A stretch of 64,000 nt of DNA from Lactonifactor sp050944855 (GTDB lineage Bacteria > Bacillota > Clostridia > Lachnospirales > Lachnospiraceae): contig JBMNRU010000004.1 in assembly GCA_050944855.1 (NCBI GenBank), forward strand, positions 62,001 through 126,000. Direction: 5' to 3'. The notes beneath the pieces are model-generated. The model was not told where the DNA came from. It did not search any database and saw only the letters and a program-made list of their open reading frames with translations. A program made the position numbers and the translations under genes. Shown piece by piece: positions 17,592 to 26,154 of this stretch; the first letter of the stretch is position 1, and each line of letters starts with the position of its first letter.

Positions 17592-19572
17592 TCAGACTTC
17601 CTATCTGAAATACGATAACAGCCATTATATAAGCCAGTATAAGCTGTGCCAGAGCCATAGTCAATGTCCATTTCGTCGATTTTGTTTCTTTCCGTATGGT
17701 AGCAACACTGGCCATACAGGGTGTATACAACAAACAGAATATCATCAGGGCATAGGCATTGACACTGGTGAAGCCCATATCTCCCAGAATAGCCGTCAGA
17801 GAACTCATACCGGCCGCAGAATTGATATTCTGAATACCGAACAGCACAGCAAAACTGGAGATTACCACCTCTTTTGCGGACAGGCCGGAAATCAATGCCA
17901 CGCCGATCTGCCACATGCCCAGACCTGCCGGTGCCAGAACGGGTTCCATCCATCTTCCCAGCATGGCGCCAAAACTCTCGGATACATCCGTTACCATTCC
18001 ATGCATACCAAAGTTCAAAACAAACCAGATAACAATAGAAGCCACAAAAATCGTGGTACCTGCTTTCACCAGGTAATCTTTTACTTTTTCCCACACATAG
18101 ATGGCAACCGTCCTGCTGTTGGGCATCTTATATTCCGGAAGTTCAATCAGAAGAGCCGCATCACTTCCGTTTTTCTTTCCTTTCGTCAGGATCAATGCCA
18201 CGATAATAGCCATCACCAGACCAAACAGATACATGGAAAGTGCCACAAGAGAAGCATACCTGCCGAAAAACATACCTGCAAACAGCACATAAATAGGAAG
18301 CTTCGCCGAACAGGACATAAAAGGAGTCAGCAGAATTGTCTTCCTCCGGTCACTTTCCTGCTCCAACGTACGGGAAGCCATCACTGCCGGTACCGTACAG
18401 CCAAAGCCCAGTACCATAGGAAGAAATGCCTTTCCTGACAGGCCCACCCGGCTCATAATGCCGTCCATAACATAGGCTACCCTGGACATATAACCGCTGT
18501 CTTCCAGAATTGCCAGCGCAATAAACAAAATAAAAATGTTGGGGAGAAAGGTTAAGATACCTCCCACACCGGCCATAATACCGTCAACGATCAGAGAAAT
18601 CAGCCAGTCCGCAGCATGTATTTTCATCAGCAAAACAGTCACCAGATCAAAGAGCTGCTCCATACCCCCTTCAAAGATGCCGGCAATGGCATCTCCCAGA
18701 GTAAAGGTCAGCAAAAAGACCAGCATCATAATCCCTAAAAACACGGGAACGCCCCAGAAACGATGGGTCAGGATGCGATCCACCTTTTCTGTAAATACTT
18801 CTTTTATACTTTTATAAAAAAGAGTTTCCTCTACAATTTCTTCTATGTAATCATACTTCTGATTAATAATAATCTTTTCGTAGTCCTTATTTACGATCTC
18901 CCTTACATTAACAGGATGATCCTTCAAAATCTCTTCATCATTTTCCAGCAGCTTAATGGCATGCCAGCGAAGATTCGTATCCTCCGGCCATTCTTTGTGC
19001 AAAACCTGCTCCAGCTGTGCTATCTTCTCTTCCACTTCCTCACTGTAGGTCATCACATAATCCGTATGTGCCTCTTCAAAATGGTGTTCCACCGCATGCA
19101 TCAGCACATCCAGACCGGTACGCTTTCTGGCAGATACCGGCACTACCGGAATATTTCCCAACATCTCCGGAAGACGGTGCATATCCAGTTCCATACCCCG
19201 CTCTTCCACAATATCCATCATATTCAATGCCAGGACTACCGGCTTTCCCATCTCCAAAAGCTGCATAGTCAGATAGAGATTACGTTCCATGGCCGATGCA
19301 TCCACAACATTTACAATAACATCCACTTCATCGTCCAAAATGGCACTTCTGGACACTTTTTCCTCAATAGAATAAGAGGTCAGACTATAAATTCCAGGCA
19401 GATCCAGAAGACGGATCTGCTGCCCTTTATAATTGGTTTCTCCTTCCACCCGCTCTACCGTAACGCCCGGCCAATTGGCTACTTTCAGATTTGCACCGGT
19501 ATAAGCATTAAAAAGTGTCGTCTTACCACAATTGGGATTGCCTACAAATGCAACACAAATCGGTTTATTCAT
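17581..19572 (-). CDS. feoB: Ferrous iron transporter B
   Basis: Inner-membrane Fe(II) transporter of 663 residues. The N-terminal G domain has P-loop GNPNCGKTT near residue 11, G3 DLPG near 57 and NMMD near 117. A helical GDI-like spacer follows (about 165-270), then the transmembrane core with two Gate motifs, visible as LGFGCTVPAVMASRT near 392 and LLYTPCMASVATIR near 608, each with the conserved cysteine. It overlaps feoA by eight bases. The operon feoA-feoB-Cys-rich protein supplies iron for the many Fe-S enzymes in this window. Confidence 0.95.
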   Translation of the reverse strand: MNKPICVAFVGNPNCGKTTLFNAYTGANLKVANWPGVTVERVEGETNYKGQQIRLLDLPGIYSLTSYSIEEKVSRSAILDDEVDVIVNVVDASAMERNLYLTMQLLEMGKPVVLALNMMDIVEERGMELDMHRLPEMLGNIPVVPVSARKRTGLDVLMHAVEHHFEEAHTDYVMTYSEEVEEKIAQLEQVLHKEWPEDTNLRWHAIKLLENDEEILKDHPVNVREIVNKDYEKIIINQKYDYIEEIVEETLFYKSIKEVFTEKVDRILTHRFWGVPVFLGIMMLVFLLTFTLGDAIAGIFEGGMEQLFDLVTVLLMKIHAADWLISLIVDGIMAGVGGILTFLPNIFILFIALAILEDSGYMSRVAYVMDGIMSRVGLSGKAFLPMVLGFGCTVPAVMASRTLEQESDRRKTILLTPFMSCSAKLPIYVLFAGMFFGRYASLVALSMYLFGLVMAIIVALILTKGKKNGSDAALLIELPEYKMPNSRTVAIYVWEKVKDYLVKAGTTIFVASIVIWFVLNFGMHGMVTDVSESFGAMLGRWMEPVLAPAGLGMWQIGVALISGLSAKEVVISSFAVLFGIQNINSAAGMSSLTAILGDMGFTSVNAYALMIFCLLYTPCMASVATIRKETKSTKWTLTMALAQLILAYIMAVIVFQIGSLIVG

Positions 19573-19795
19573 TTGACAGTTCCTCCACTTCTATTCCTTT
19601 TACAATCGAACTGCCCAAAGCCCAGCGCGCACCCCGCACTTTGATGATCATAGCTCCGTTTCTCTTGCAGTTCAAAACTTCCACACGGGTTCCTTCTAAA
19701 ATACCAAGGGCTTCCAGACGGCGTCTGATCTTATCGTCCATGTAAATATCCGTTACCCGGCAGCTTTTACCCACTGAAATATTCTGTAGATTCAT
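19565..19795 (-). CDS. feoA: Ferrous iron transport protein A
   Basis: A 76-residue SH3-fold cytoplasmic protein that works with FeoB. Typical features are the N-terminal GKSCRVTDI, the central EALGILEGTRVEVL and the end GSSIVKGIEVEEL. The ATG at 19795 has an AAGGAG site upstream. A consensus promoter lies about 80-105 bp upstream. Confidence 0.92.
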   Translation of the reverse strand: MNLQNISVGKSCRVTDIYMDDKIRRRLEALGILEGTRVEVLNCKRNGAMIIKVRGARWALGSSIVKGIEVEELSNE

Positions 19796-19873
19796 ATGTC
19801 TTTCGTCTCCTTACGCAAGTTAGCTGTTCCTACCTCAGCTGTAAAATTCCCTTATACTTTTTCTCACCTACCT

Positions 19874-19902
19874 ATTATAATTAGACAGCAAAAAACTGTC
19901 AA
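19874..19902 (-). promoter_or_regulatory. Sigma-A promoter of feoAB
   Basis: On the minus strand TTGACA (19902-19897) and TATAAT (19879-19874) are separated by 17 bp, a full consensus. No clear Fur or DtxR box was identified around it. Confidence 0.75.
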
Positions 19903-19960
19903 TGCACATCTGCATAAGAACAGATCTTTCCTGTAAAACCAAAAACCTTTCTTATAACGT

Positions 19961-20005
19961 AAAAAAGATACTTCCAGATCCGGAACTACCGGAAATGGAA
20001 GTATC
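19961..20005 (-). terminator. Terminator of the phosphoglucomutase gene
   Basis: A 10-bp stem pairs 19967-19976 with 19996-20005, followed on the minus strand by a run of six T (19966-19961). It lies 12 bp after the gene's stop. Confidence 0.85.
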
Positions 20006-20016
20006 CCTGTTTCATT

Positions 20017-21699
20017 TTATGAAAAAATAGGTTTCAGTGCTTCTGCCAGTTCTTCTTTCTGTGCCTGGGCTTCTGCCAGATCTTTTCCAAGCGTTGTAAA
20101 ATATGTCTTAATCTTTGGTTCCGTACCGGACGGACGAACCACTACCGTTGCACCGCCCTCCAGAGCGTAGATCAATACGTTCGCTGCAGGCAATCCTGTT
20201 TCTTCCGGCTTCTTGTAATCCGTAACCTTCGTTACTGCATATCCGGCAATTGCAGCAGGGGGATTCTGACGAAGATCCTCCATAATTGCCGTCATCTTAT
20301 CCATACCGGATAATCCCGGGAACTCAAAGCTGTCCACCTTATTCAGGTAACGGCCATATTTCGCATAAATCTCTTCCAGACGTTCTTTGATAGAAGAACC
20401 GATACTTCTGTAGTATGCTGCCATCTCACAGATCAGCATAGAACCAATGATCGCATCCTTATCACGAACATACGGACCGGCCAGATAACCATAGCTTTCC
20501 TCGAAGCCAAAGATAAAGCGGTCTACTTCGCCCTTTGCCTCCAGACCTGCGATCTGATCGCCAATCCATTTGAATCCGGTTAATACGCTGCGAAGCTCTA
20601 CCCCATAATTGGCTGCCACCGCATCTGCCAGCGGTGTAGAAACAATAGACTTCACCGCAACTGCATTTTCCGGCATCGTTCCATTCTCAATACGTCCTGC
20701 GCAAATATAGTCAAGGAGAAGTACTCCCACTTCATTTCCCGATACCAGCTCATAAGAACCATCCGGGCATTTGATAGCGATACCGACACGGTCTGCATCC
20801 GGGTCCGTGGCAAGCATCAAGTCTGCGCCGGACTTCTCAGCCAGTTCAAGGCCTAACCGCAATGCTTCAAAAATCTCCGGGTTCGGATATGGACAGGTTG
20901 GGAAATTGCCATCCGGATACTGCTGTTCCGGCACAATGGTAATATCCGTAATACCAATGTCATGAAGCACGCGGGTCACCGGTACCAAACCGGAACCATT
21001 CAGCGGGGAATATACCAGCTTAAGTCCGGCTGTCTTACAAAGACCTGGACGTACACTTCTTGCTTCAATTGCCTCATAAAGTGCTTCTTTACAGTCTTCG
21101 CCGACATACTGAATCAAACCGGCTTTCATGCCTTCTTCAAAATCCATCAGCTTGGCGCCTGTTAAAATATCCGTCTTCTGAATTTCCGCATATACAATGT
21201 CCGCAGCTTCGTCTGTCATCTGGCATCCATCCGGGCCATATGCCTTGTATCCGTTATATTTTGCCGGATTGTGAGAAGCCGTGATCATAATACCGGCGTT
21301 TGCTTTATAGTAACGGGCAGCAAAGCTAAGTGCCGGTACCGGCATAAGTGCATCATAGATATAAACCTTTACGCCATTCGCCGCCAATACCTTTGCTGCC
21401 TCTTTTGCAAATATATCACTGTTAATACGGCTGTCATAGCTGATCGCAACCGACTGGCTTCCGCCCTGTGTTTTCACCCAGTTTGCCAATCCCTGTGTTG
21501 CCTGACGAACAACATAAATATTCATACGATTGGAACCTGCCCCCAAAACACCTCTTAATCCGGCTGTACCAAACTTTAATGCCACCGCAAAACGCTCTTT
21601 TATCTCTTCTTCGTTTCCTGCAATCGCTTTAAGCTCAGCTGTCAATGCTGCATCTTCAAGTTCCGTGTTCATCCAACGCTTATAATCTTCCATATACAT
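20017..21699 (-). CDS. Phosphoglucomutase / phosphomannomutase (PgcA-type)
   Basis: A 560-residue alpha-D-phosphohexomutase that interconverts glucose-1-P and glucose-6-P for glycan and lipid precursor synthesis. The active-site serine is in ITASHNPAKYNGYK near residue 137, the metal loop is DPDADRVG near 300, the sugar-binding loop is FGFEESYGY near 399 and the phosphate loop RPSGTEPK is near 520. The frame opens at 21711, but the ATG at 21699 is properly spaced from AAGGATGG, whereas the first ATG overlaps it. A TTGACA/TATACT promoter lies upstream. Confidence 0.92.
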   Translation of the reverse strand: MYMEDYKRWMNTELEDAALTAELKAIAGNEEEIKERFAVALKFGTAGLRGVLGAGSNRMNIYVVRQATQGLANWVKTQGGSQSVAISYDSRINSDIFAKEAAKVLAANGVKVYIYDALMPVPALSFAARYYKANAGIMITASHNPAKYNGYKAYGPDGCQMTDEAADIVYAEIQKTDILTGAKLMDFEEGMKAGLIQYVGEDCKEALYEAIEARSVRPGLCKTAGLKLVYSPLNGSGLVPVTRVLHDIGITDITIVPEQQYPDGNFPTCPYPNPEIFEALRLGLELAEKSGADLMLATDPDADRVGIAIKCPDGSYELVSGNEVGVLLLDYICAGRIENGTMPENAVAVKSIVSTPLADAVAANYGVELRSVLTGFKWIGDQIAGLEAKGEVDRFIFGFEESYGYLAGPYVRDKDAIIGSMLICEMAAYYRSIGSSIKERLEEIYAKYGRYLNKVDSFEFPGLSGMDKMTAIMEDLRQNPPAAIAGYAVTKVTDYKKPEETGLPAANVLIYALEGGATVVVRPSGTEPKIKTYFTTLGKDLAEAQAQKEELAEALKPIFS

Positions 21700-21754
21700 G
21701 TTAAGCACCATCCTTATTTTTAGGCTTAATTAAAATGAAACCCTTATAAAATAT

Positions 21755-21784
21755 AGTATAATTTCTACCACTATCCTTTGTCAA
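21755..21784 (-). promoter_or_regulatory. Promoter of the phosphoglucomutase gene
   Basis: Minus-strand TTGACA at 21784-21779 and TATACT at 21760-21755, with an 18-bp spacer, about 55 bp upstream of the start codon. Confidence 0.6.
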
Positions 21785-21786
21785 TA

Positions 21787-21938
21787 TCATCCGTTTATCT
21801 GCTCTTCTTTCACCGTTATCGGATATCTGCGATACAAAATATACCCCGCCGCGGCCGTCAGCACTTCCGCAATGGGTCTTCTGGTTGAAGAGTTTTTATA
21901 TTCTCATAGATTTTTTCAAATTTTTTAACATCACCCAT
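21787..21938 (-). pseudogene. Possible frame-broken small gene
   Basis: An ATG at 21938 with GGGGAG upstream opens MGDVKKFEKIYENIK but stops after 26 codons. A different frame then continues as AEVLTAAAGYILYRRYP and ends at 21787. Joined by one frameshift these would make a protein of about 50 residues. No family was recognised. The 21,700-22,376 interval holds no other credible gene; besides this there is a strong terminator hairpin at 22231-22266. Confidence 0.25.
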
Positions 21939-22230
21939 ACCTGCTCCCCATTATGAAAACTGTATAAACTTGAAATATATTATAACCTAAATAGCCTAAA
22001 ACGTTAATAGAGCATATGAGATTCCAAGCAGCGAAACGAATCTCAGGAAGATATACGATTCCAAAAGCCTTGCTAATCTTAAAGCCGAGATTGAGAAATA
22101 GATACTTGTAAGGCCTGTTAAAAAAGTTGGAACTGTGAGCCCATGCTCACGGCTCCATTACTATATCTTGTGTTTGTGGGGGCTCTATCGGCTCCAAAGC
22201 GTTAGGATATTCAGACAAATCGCGACAAAC

Positions 22231-22266
22231 AAGACCCCCGAAAACACTGATATTTTCGGGGGTCTT
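22231..22266. terminator. Perfect 14-bp hairpin, bidirectional terminator
   Basis: AAGACCCCCGAAAA at 22231-22244 pairs exactly with TTTTCGGGGGTCTT at 22253-22266, with an 8-base loop. It lies downstream of the toxin gene and could stop transcription from either side. Confidence 0.65.
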
Positions 22267-22376
22267 GGTATTTTTGCAGTCTGATTATCTCTTGCAAAGT
22301 TCCAAACCTTTATTTCCCGGCATTTTCAAGGTAATTGTTAGTTACCTGTCACTTACTCATAAACATTCATACTCAC

Positions 22377-22853
22377 TCATTTTATTTTATTCAGCTCATT
22401 CAAAATATGATTTATATCCGTCAAAACAATCCTAACCCCTCTTTTATTTAATCTAACCACCTTTCGCACGATACCATTTATTTCTGCTGATAATTTATCA
22501 TTTATAGTAACCGGAACTGTATTGTTTTCAATCATATACTGACAATCAATGTACTCTTCAGTCACCGGACAAAGATTCTGAATCAGAAAAGCTCTGTATT
22601 TTCCATTTACATATCCGAACCGTAGGCCATCATACTCCCTGTATCTCATTTTCTTTTTATCATACAACGCTTTATACTTTTCCGTTTTAGATGATATAGG
22701 AACCATCCAAAAATATCCGTCCATTTCAAAACAATAGAAACAGGGTCTCCCATGCACTCCTGCTTCATCATCATCTTTATTCCCCATTAATCCACAATTA
22801 GGAAATCGTTTATAATATTCGTCCTTAATAAAATAAAAATTACCTGTATTCAA
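22377..22853 (-). CDS. Type III toxin of the ToxN/AbiQ/CptN group (probable)
   Basis: A 158-residue probable endoribonuclease toxin. The block GRPCFYCFEMDGYFWMVPIS followed by SKTEKYK resembles the conserved core of ToxN/CptN proteins (RP..., then PL/ISS-K), in which a Ser/Lys pair lies at the active site. The strongest support is the DNA upstream: two tandem repeats that each fold as an H-type pseudoknot, then a terminator hairpin, then this gene, which is the type III layout. The frame can start at 22871, but the TTG at 22853 has AGGAG five bases upstream. In family precedent the toxin cuts its own antitoxin transcript, which then holds it inactive. CptIN systems are known from related gut Firmicutes. 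Confidence 0.72.
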   Translation of the reverse strand: MNTGNFYFIKDEYYKRFPNCGLMGNKDDDEAGVHGRPCFYCFEMDGYFWMVPISSKTEKYKALYDKKKMRYREYDGLRFGYVNGKYRAFLIQNLCPVTEEYIDCQYMIENNTVPVTINDKLSAEINGIVRKVVRLNKRGVRIVLTDINHILNELNKIK

Positions 22854-22873
22854 ATTGTCTCCTATGTACAAAA

Positions 22874-22897
22874 GTGCCCCGCTAAACAGCGGAGCAC
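22874..22897 (-). terminator. Attenuator hairpin between antitoxin RNA and toxin gene
   Basis: GTGC-T-CCGCT pairs with AGCGG-G-GCAC around a 4-base loop, followed on the minus strand by TTTT. In type III systems such a terminator sets a high ratio of antitoxin RNA to toxin mRNA. Confidence 0.75.
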
Positions 22898-22898
22898 A

Positions 22899-22996
22899 AA
22901 TATTTGTATCCCAGCCATTTATTAGTCGCTCGCTGGGTAGCGAAAAATATTTGTATCTGCACCTTTTCTATAAATGCCGATATGCAGTTCCGGCAG
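22899..22996 (-). ncRNA. Type III antitoxin RNA, two pseudoknot repeats
   Basis: Two units of about 48-50 bases end alike in GATACAAATATT. Unit 1 (22996-22947) has stem TGCCG/CGGCA, and its loop CTGCA pairs with TGCAG downstream. Unit 2 (22946-22899) has stem TCGCT/AGCGA, and its loop CCCAGC pairs with GCTGGG downstream. The pairing segments differ between units, yet complementarity is kept in both. This is the hallmark of ToxI/CptI-type RNAs processed into pseudoknots that bind the toxin. A TATAAT at 23037-23032 can serve as the promoter -10. Confidence 0.75.
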
Positions 22997-23031
22997 AATA
23001 ATAAGAGATTCATCTGAACTTCTTAATTTAT

Positions 23032-23037
23032 ATTATA
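23032..23037 (-). promoter_or_regulatory. -10 element of the antitoxin RNA promoter
   Basis: A perfect TATAAT on the minus strand, 36 bp upstream of the first antitoxin repeat. The region 17 bp further upstream is a poor -35. Confidence 0.45.
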
Positions 23038-23082
23038 CTCATTTTCAGATAAATATCTACTGGCATTTTATACAAAAGGTTG

Positions 23083-23114
23083 CAAAATCCCCAAAACATA
23101 CAGGTTTTGGGGAT
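23083..23114 (-). terminator. Terminator of rplM-rpsI
   Basis: A perfect 11-bp stem pairs 23087-23097 with 23104-23114 and is followed by TTTT on the minus strand. It lies 38 bp after the rpsI stop. Confidence 0.85.
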
Positions 23115-23151
23115 TAAAATGCATCGTTGATATTTCTGTATTCTCTTTGAA

Positions 23152-23544
23152 TTATCGCTTGCTGAACTGCGGAGCACGACGAGCTGCTTTGAGACCATAT
23201 TTCTTACGTTCTTTCATACGTGGATCACGTGTTAAGTATCCTGCTGCTTTTAATGTCGGTCTGTATTCGCCGTCTGCCTGAAGCAGTGCTCTTGCGATAC
23301 CATGTCTGACAGCACCAGCCTGGCCTGTATATCCGCCGCCATGTACGTTTACTAATACATCAAATTTATCCAGTGTATCAGTTGCAACCAGTGGCTGACG
23401 AACGATTACTTTCAATGTATCCAATCCAAAATAATCATCAATGTCTCTTTTATTAATTGTAATTTTACCTGTGCCGGGTACTAAATATACTCTTGCGATT
23501 GATTTTTTTCTTCTTCCTGTTCCGTAGAATTTTGCACTAGCCAA
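23152..23544 (-). CDS. rpsI: 30S ribosomal protein S9
   Basis: A 130-residue S9 protein with the expected start FYGTGRRKKSIARV, central VNVHGGGYTGQAGAVRHGIARAL split around residues 68-88, and basic tail KAARRAPQFSKR reaching into the ribosomal P site. It follows rplM by 18 bp in the usual rplM-rpsI operon. Confidence 0.97.
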   Translation of the reverse strand: MASAKFYGTGRRKKSIARVYLVPGTGKITINKRDIDDYFGLDTLKVIVRQPLVATDTLDKFDVLVNVHGGGYTGQAGAVRHGIARALLQADGEYRPTLKAAGYLTRDPRMKERKKYGLKAARRAPQFSKR

Positions 23545-23562
23545 TGTTATTTACCTCCTTCA

Positions 23563-23991
23563 CTAAAATGTTAATACTTCTGGCTTCTGAGCTGCATGTT
23601 CATGCTCTGGTCCAGCGTATACATGAAGTTTCTTGATCATAGTTCTTCCCAAAGGTCCCTTAGGAAGCATACCTCTCACTGCGAGTTCGATAACTTTCTC
23701 AGGCTTTTTAGCAAGCATCTCTCTTAAAGTAGTTTCTTTCATTCCGCCTACATATTCAGAGTGGCTGTAATAAACTTTCTGATCTAATTTTTTACCTGTT
23801 ACTTTGACCTTATCAGCGTTTACGATCACTACGTAATCGCCTGTATCAATATGAGGGGTGAAAACTGGTTTGTTTTTACCTCTTAATACTTTTGCTACTT
23901 CGGATGCGAGACGTCCCAGAGTACAACCTTCAGCGTCTACCACATACCATTTTCTTTCAATCTTATCTGGATTAGCCATATAACTCTTCAT
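23563..23991 (-). CDS. rplM: 50S ribosomal protein L13
   Basis: A 142-residue L13 with VVDAEGCTLGRLASEVAK near residue 18, KNKPVFTPHIDTGDYVVIVN near 39 and GMLPKGPLGR near 105. The frame is open to 24060, but the ATG at 23991 follows AGGAGGGAAAACC and gives the family length. A consensus promoter lies about 110 bp upstream, leaving a leader that may carry an L13 autoregulatory structure. Confidence 0.97.
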   Translation of the reverse strand: MKSYMANPDKIERKWYVVDAEGCTLGRLASEVAKVLRGKNKPVFTPHIDTGDYVVIVNADKVKVTGKKLDQKVYYSHSEYVGGMKETTLREMLAKKPEKVIELAVRGMLPKGPLGRTMIKKLHVYAGPEHEHAAQKPEVLTF

Positions 23992-24100
23992 GGTTTTCCC
24001 TCCTGTTAAACAATGGTTATAATACTCATTTTCTTTAGCATTTATAATGTAAAATACCACTACCGGGGCTTTGGTTTGGATATTTTCGCACTATGTCACA
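23992..24100 (-). promoter_or_regulatory. rplM leader, possible L13 autoregulatory RNA
   Basis: About 110 bases of transcribed leader between the predicted start site and the rplM ATG. Firmicutes commonly have an L13-binding leader here. I did not work out a defined fold, so this rests on position and length. Confidence 0.35.
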
Positions 24101-24107
24101 TTGAAAT

Positions 24108-24136
24108 ATTATATTATACAAGCTTTTGCCTGTCAA
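24108..24136 (-). promoter_or_regulatory. Sigma-A promoter of rplM-rpsI
   Basis: Minus-strand TTGACA at 24136-24131 and TATAAT at 24113-24108 with a 17-bp spacer. It lies between the malQ stop and rplM. Confidence 0.8.
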
Positions 24137-24153
24137 TATCTTTTTCGATTTTC

Positions 24154-25635
24154 CTACTGGTTTCTTCCATATAATGCCGTCATTTTGCGCATCTTCTCTA
24201 CCAGTTCCGGTGTGAAGGCATTTTTCCTCATGCGCCACTGCCAGTTGCTGCCCACTGTAGACGGGGTATTGATCCGGGCTTCTTCTCCCAGCCCCAGGTA
24301 ATCCATGGCCGGAATGACGCAAAGATCCGCCACGCTGCGCATGGCCAGTGCGATATAATCCCAGTGGATCTGACTTCCCGGAGTATAAAAATTATTCAGA
24401 TAGCGAAGCGCCACACTCTTTGAAACCGGATCCATACTGCGATACCAGCCCTGTGTGGTGTTATTGTCATGCGTACCCGTATATACCACACAATTTCTTT
24501 CATATTCGTGGGTCAGGTAATTACTTTTTTCTTCCGCATTAAATGCAAAATGAAGGACTTTCATGCCAGGATAACCCGTATCACGCAGCAGCTGATATAC
24601 GCCTTCCGTCAAAAAGCCCAGGTCTTCTGCCACAATCTCCAATTCTCCCAGTTCATCATGCACCGCACGGAAAAGATCCATGCCGGGACCCGGCTCCCAA
24701 TGTCCGTTCTGGGCCGTAAGATCACCGTAAGGAATGGAATAATAGGCTTCAAAAGCTCGAAAATGATCGATGCGGACAATATCATAAAGCTTGAAACAAT
24801 AGGCGATTCTCTGTATCCACCAGGCATATCCTGTCTTTTTATGATATTCCCAGGCATACAGCGGATTATTCCACAGCTGCCCGGTTTCAGAAAACGCATC
24901 CGGAGGACATCCTGCCACCGCTAACGGCACATTCTCCTCATCCAGCTGGAACAATTCCGGATTGCCCCAGGTATCCGCACTGTCAAACGCCACATAAATA
25001 GGAATATCCCCAAAGATCCGGATTCCCTTTTTATTGGCATATTCTTTTAACGCCATCCACTGTTCCATAAAAAGATACTGCTGAAACTGATAGAACCGCA
25101 CGTTTTGATGCAGATTCCTTTTATAGGTCTCCATGGCTTCTGGTTTTCTCAGGCGGATTTCTTCTTCCCATTCGGTCCATGCCGCACCGGAAAAGAAATC
25201 TTTCACAGCCATATATAAGGCATAGTCATCCAGCCACTCTTTATTCTCTTCACAAAACCTCTGAAAGTCTGCAGATGCTTCTATGTTGCTGCGTTCAAAG
25301 GCCTGACGCAGCAGCGGCAGACGATATCTGCCGATTTTTTCATAATCTATTTTTTCTTTGCTGCTTCCCCAATCCAGCTCACACTCTTTTCGGGTCAGCC
25401 ATCCCTCTTCTATCAGCGGTTCCAGATCAATAAAATAGGGATTCCCCGCAAAGGTGGAATAGGACTGATAGGGGGAAGCACCAAAACCGGTGGGCCCGAG
25501 GGGCAGGATCTGCCATACCTTCTGCCCGGCCTCCTCTAACATATCTACAAACTCGAACGCTTCTTTTGAAAAAGTCCCAATCCCATAAGAAGACGGCAAG
25601 CTAAATACAGGCATTAATACTCCACTTTTTCTCAT
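24154..25635 (-). CDS. malQ: 4-alpha-glucanotransferase
   Basis: GH77 enzyme of 493 residues (disproportionating enzyme) that transfers maltodextrin segments between alpha-1,4-glucans. Family landmarks are GVLMPVFSLPSSYGIGTFS at the N-terminus, WQILPLGPTGFGASPYQS near residue 42, the nucleophile region VRIDHFRAFEAYY near 294, EDLGF near 340 and YTGTHDNNTTQGWY near 386. In many Firmicutes truA and rplM are adjacent; here malQ and a pair of palindromic repeats lie between them. Confidence 0.95.
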   Translation of the reverse strand: MRKSGVLMPVFSLPSSYGIGTFSKEAFEFVDMLEEAGQKVWQILPLGPTGFGASPYQSYSTFAGNPYFIDLEPLIEEGWLTRKECELDWGSSKEKIDYEKIGRYRLPLLRQAFERSNIEASADFQRFCEENKEWLDDYALYMAVKDFFSGAAWTEWEEEIRLRKPEAMETYKRNLHQNVRFYQFQQYLFMEQWMALKEYANKKGIRIFGDIPIYVAFDSADTWGNPELFQLDEENVPLAVAGCPPDAFSETGQLWNNPLYAWEYHKKTGYAWWIQRIAYCFKLYDIVRIDHFRAFEAYYSIPYGDLTAQNGHWEPGPGMDLFRAVHDELGELEIVAEDLGFLTEGVYQLLRDTGYPGMKVLHFAFNAEEKSNYLTHEYERNCVVYTGTHDNNTTQGWYRSMDPVSKSVALRYLNNFYTPGSQIHWDYIALAMRSVADLCVIPAMDYLGLGEEARINTPSTVGSNWQWRMRKNAFTPELVEKMRKMTALYGRNQ

Positions 25636-25702
25636 AATCGCACTCCCAATGCAATAATATTTTATACCTATTCTGGTATGTATTATCGTTCTGTTTACTA
25701 AT

Positions 25703-25859
25703 GGCCCTGCTCCTCCCCCGCAAATACAAGACGCTTCCCTTCAACTATGTGCCAAGATACACCTAAGCCTCTCAGGAAAGTCTTCGAGCCTAAGTGTACT
25801 CTAGGCACAGGATTTTCAGGCGCGCTTTCCCCATGCATTTGCGGGGGTGGAGCAGGGCC
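25703..25859. repeat. Palindromic intergenic repeat, copy B (157 bp)
   Basis: The ends form a 23-bp inverted repeat with one mismatch, beginning GGCCCTGCTCC and ending GGAGCAGGGCC. The conserved apex carries CTAAGCCTCTC and GAGCCTAAG. In inverted orientation it is highly similar to the right half of copy A. Long open frames across it are by-products of the palindrome, not genes. Confidence 0.7.
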
Positions 25860-25970
25860 TTTGGCCACACAGAACAATAATGCCCTGTTAAAAATACACA
25901 CTATCGGCAAACTATGCCTGCCGGATAGACACACAATCCGGGGATTATCGCCTTTCGAGCTGCCAGAACC

Positions 25971-26128
25971 GGCCCGCCTGTGCCATGACAAAAACATTGG
26001 GGAAAGCGAGTTTGCAGATCCGACGTCTAGTAAGCACTTAGGCTCGAAGGCCTTCCTGAGAGACTTAGTGCGTCTTGACGGCTAGCTAAGAAGGAGCGGC
26101 CCGTTTTATGGCATGGCACAGGCGGGCC
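25971..26128. repeat. Palindromic intergenic repeat, copy C (158 bp)
   Basis: The ends form an inverted repeat beginning GGCCCGCCTGTGCCATG and ending in its complement at 26128. The apex has CTTAGGCTCGAAGG and CCTTCCTGAGAGACTTAG. One arm matches the left half of copy A, including AGCTAGCCGTCAA (inverted). It is 111 bp from copy B, and the two fill the 520-bp gap between truA and malQ. The 111 bp between them hold nothing I recognise. Confidence 0.7.
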
Positions 26129-26154
26129 GATTTTGTAATCGTGAACGACGTAAT

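Noticed and set aside
18763..19644. 293-codon plus-strand frame
   Set aside because: Lies wholly antisense to feoB/feoA, whose motifs are intact.
21999..22099. Plus-strand remnant reading YEIPSSETNLRKIYDSKSL
   Set aside because: Looks like the tail of a lost gene, but is too short and lacks a start; kept only as a possible remnant.
25698..26085. Open frames of 99 and 112 codons around 25.7-26.1 kb
   Set aside because: They run through the palindromic repeats and have no ribosome site or family similarity.
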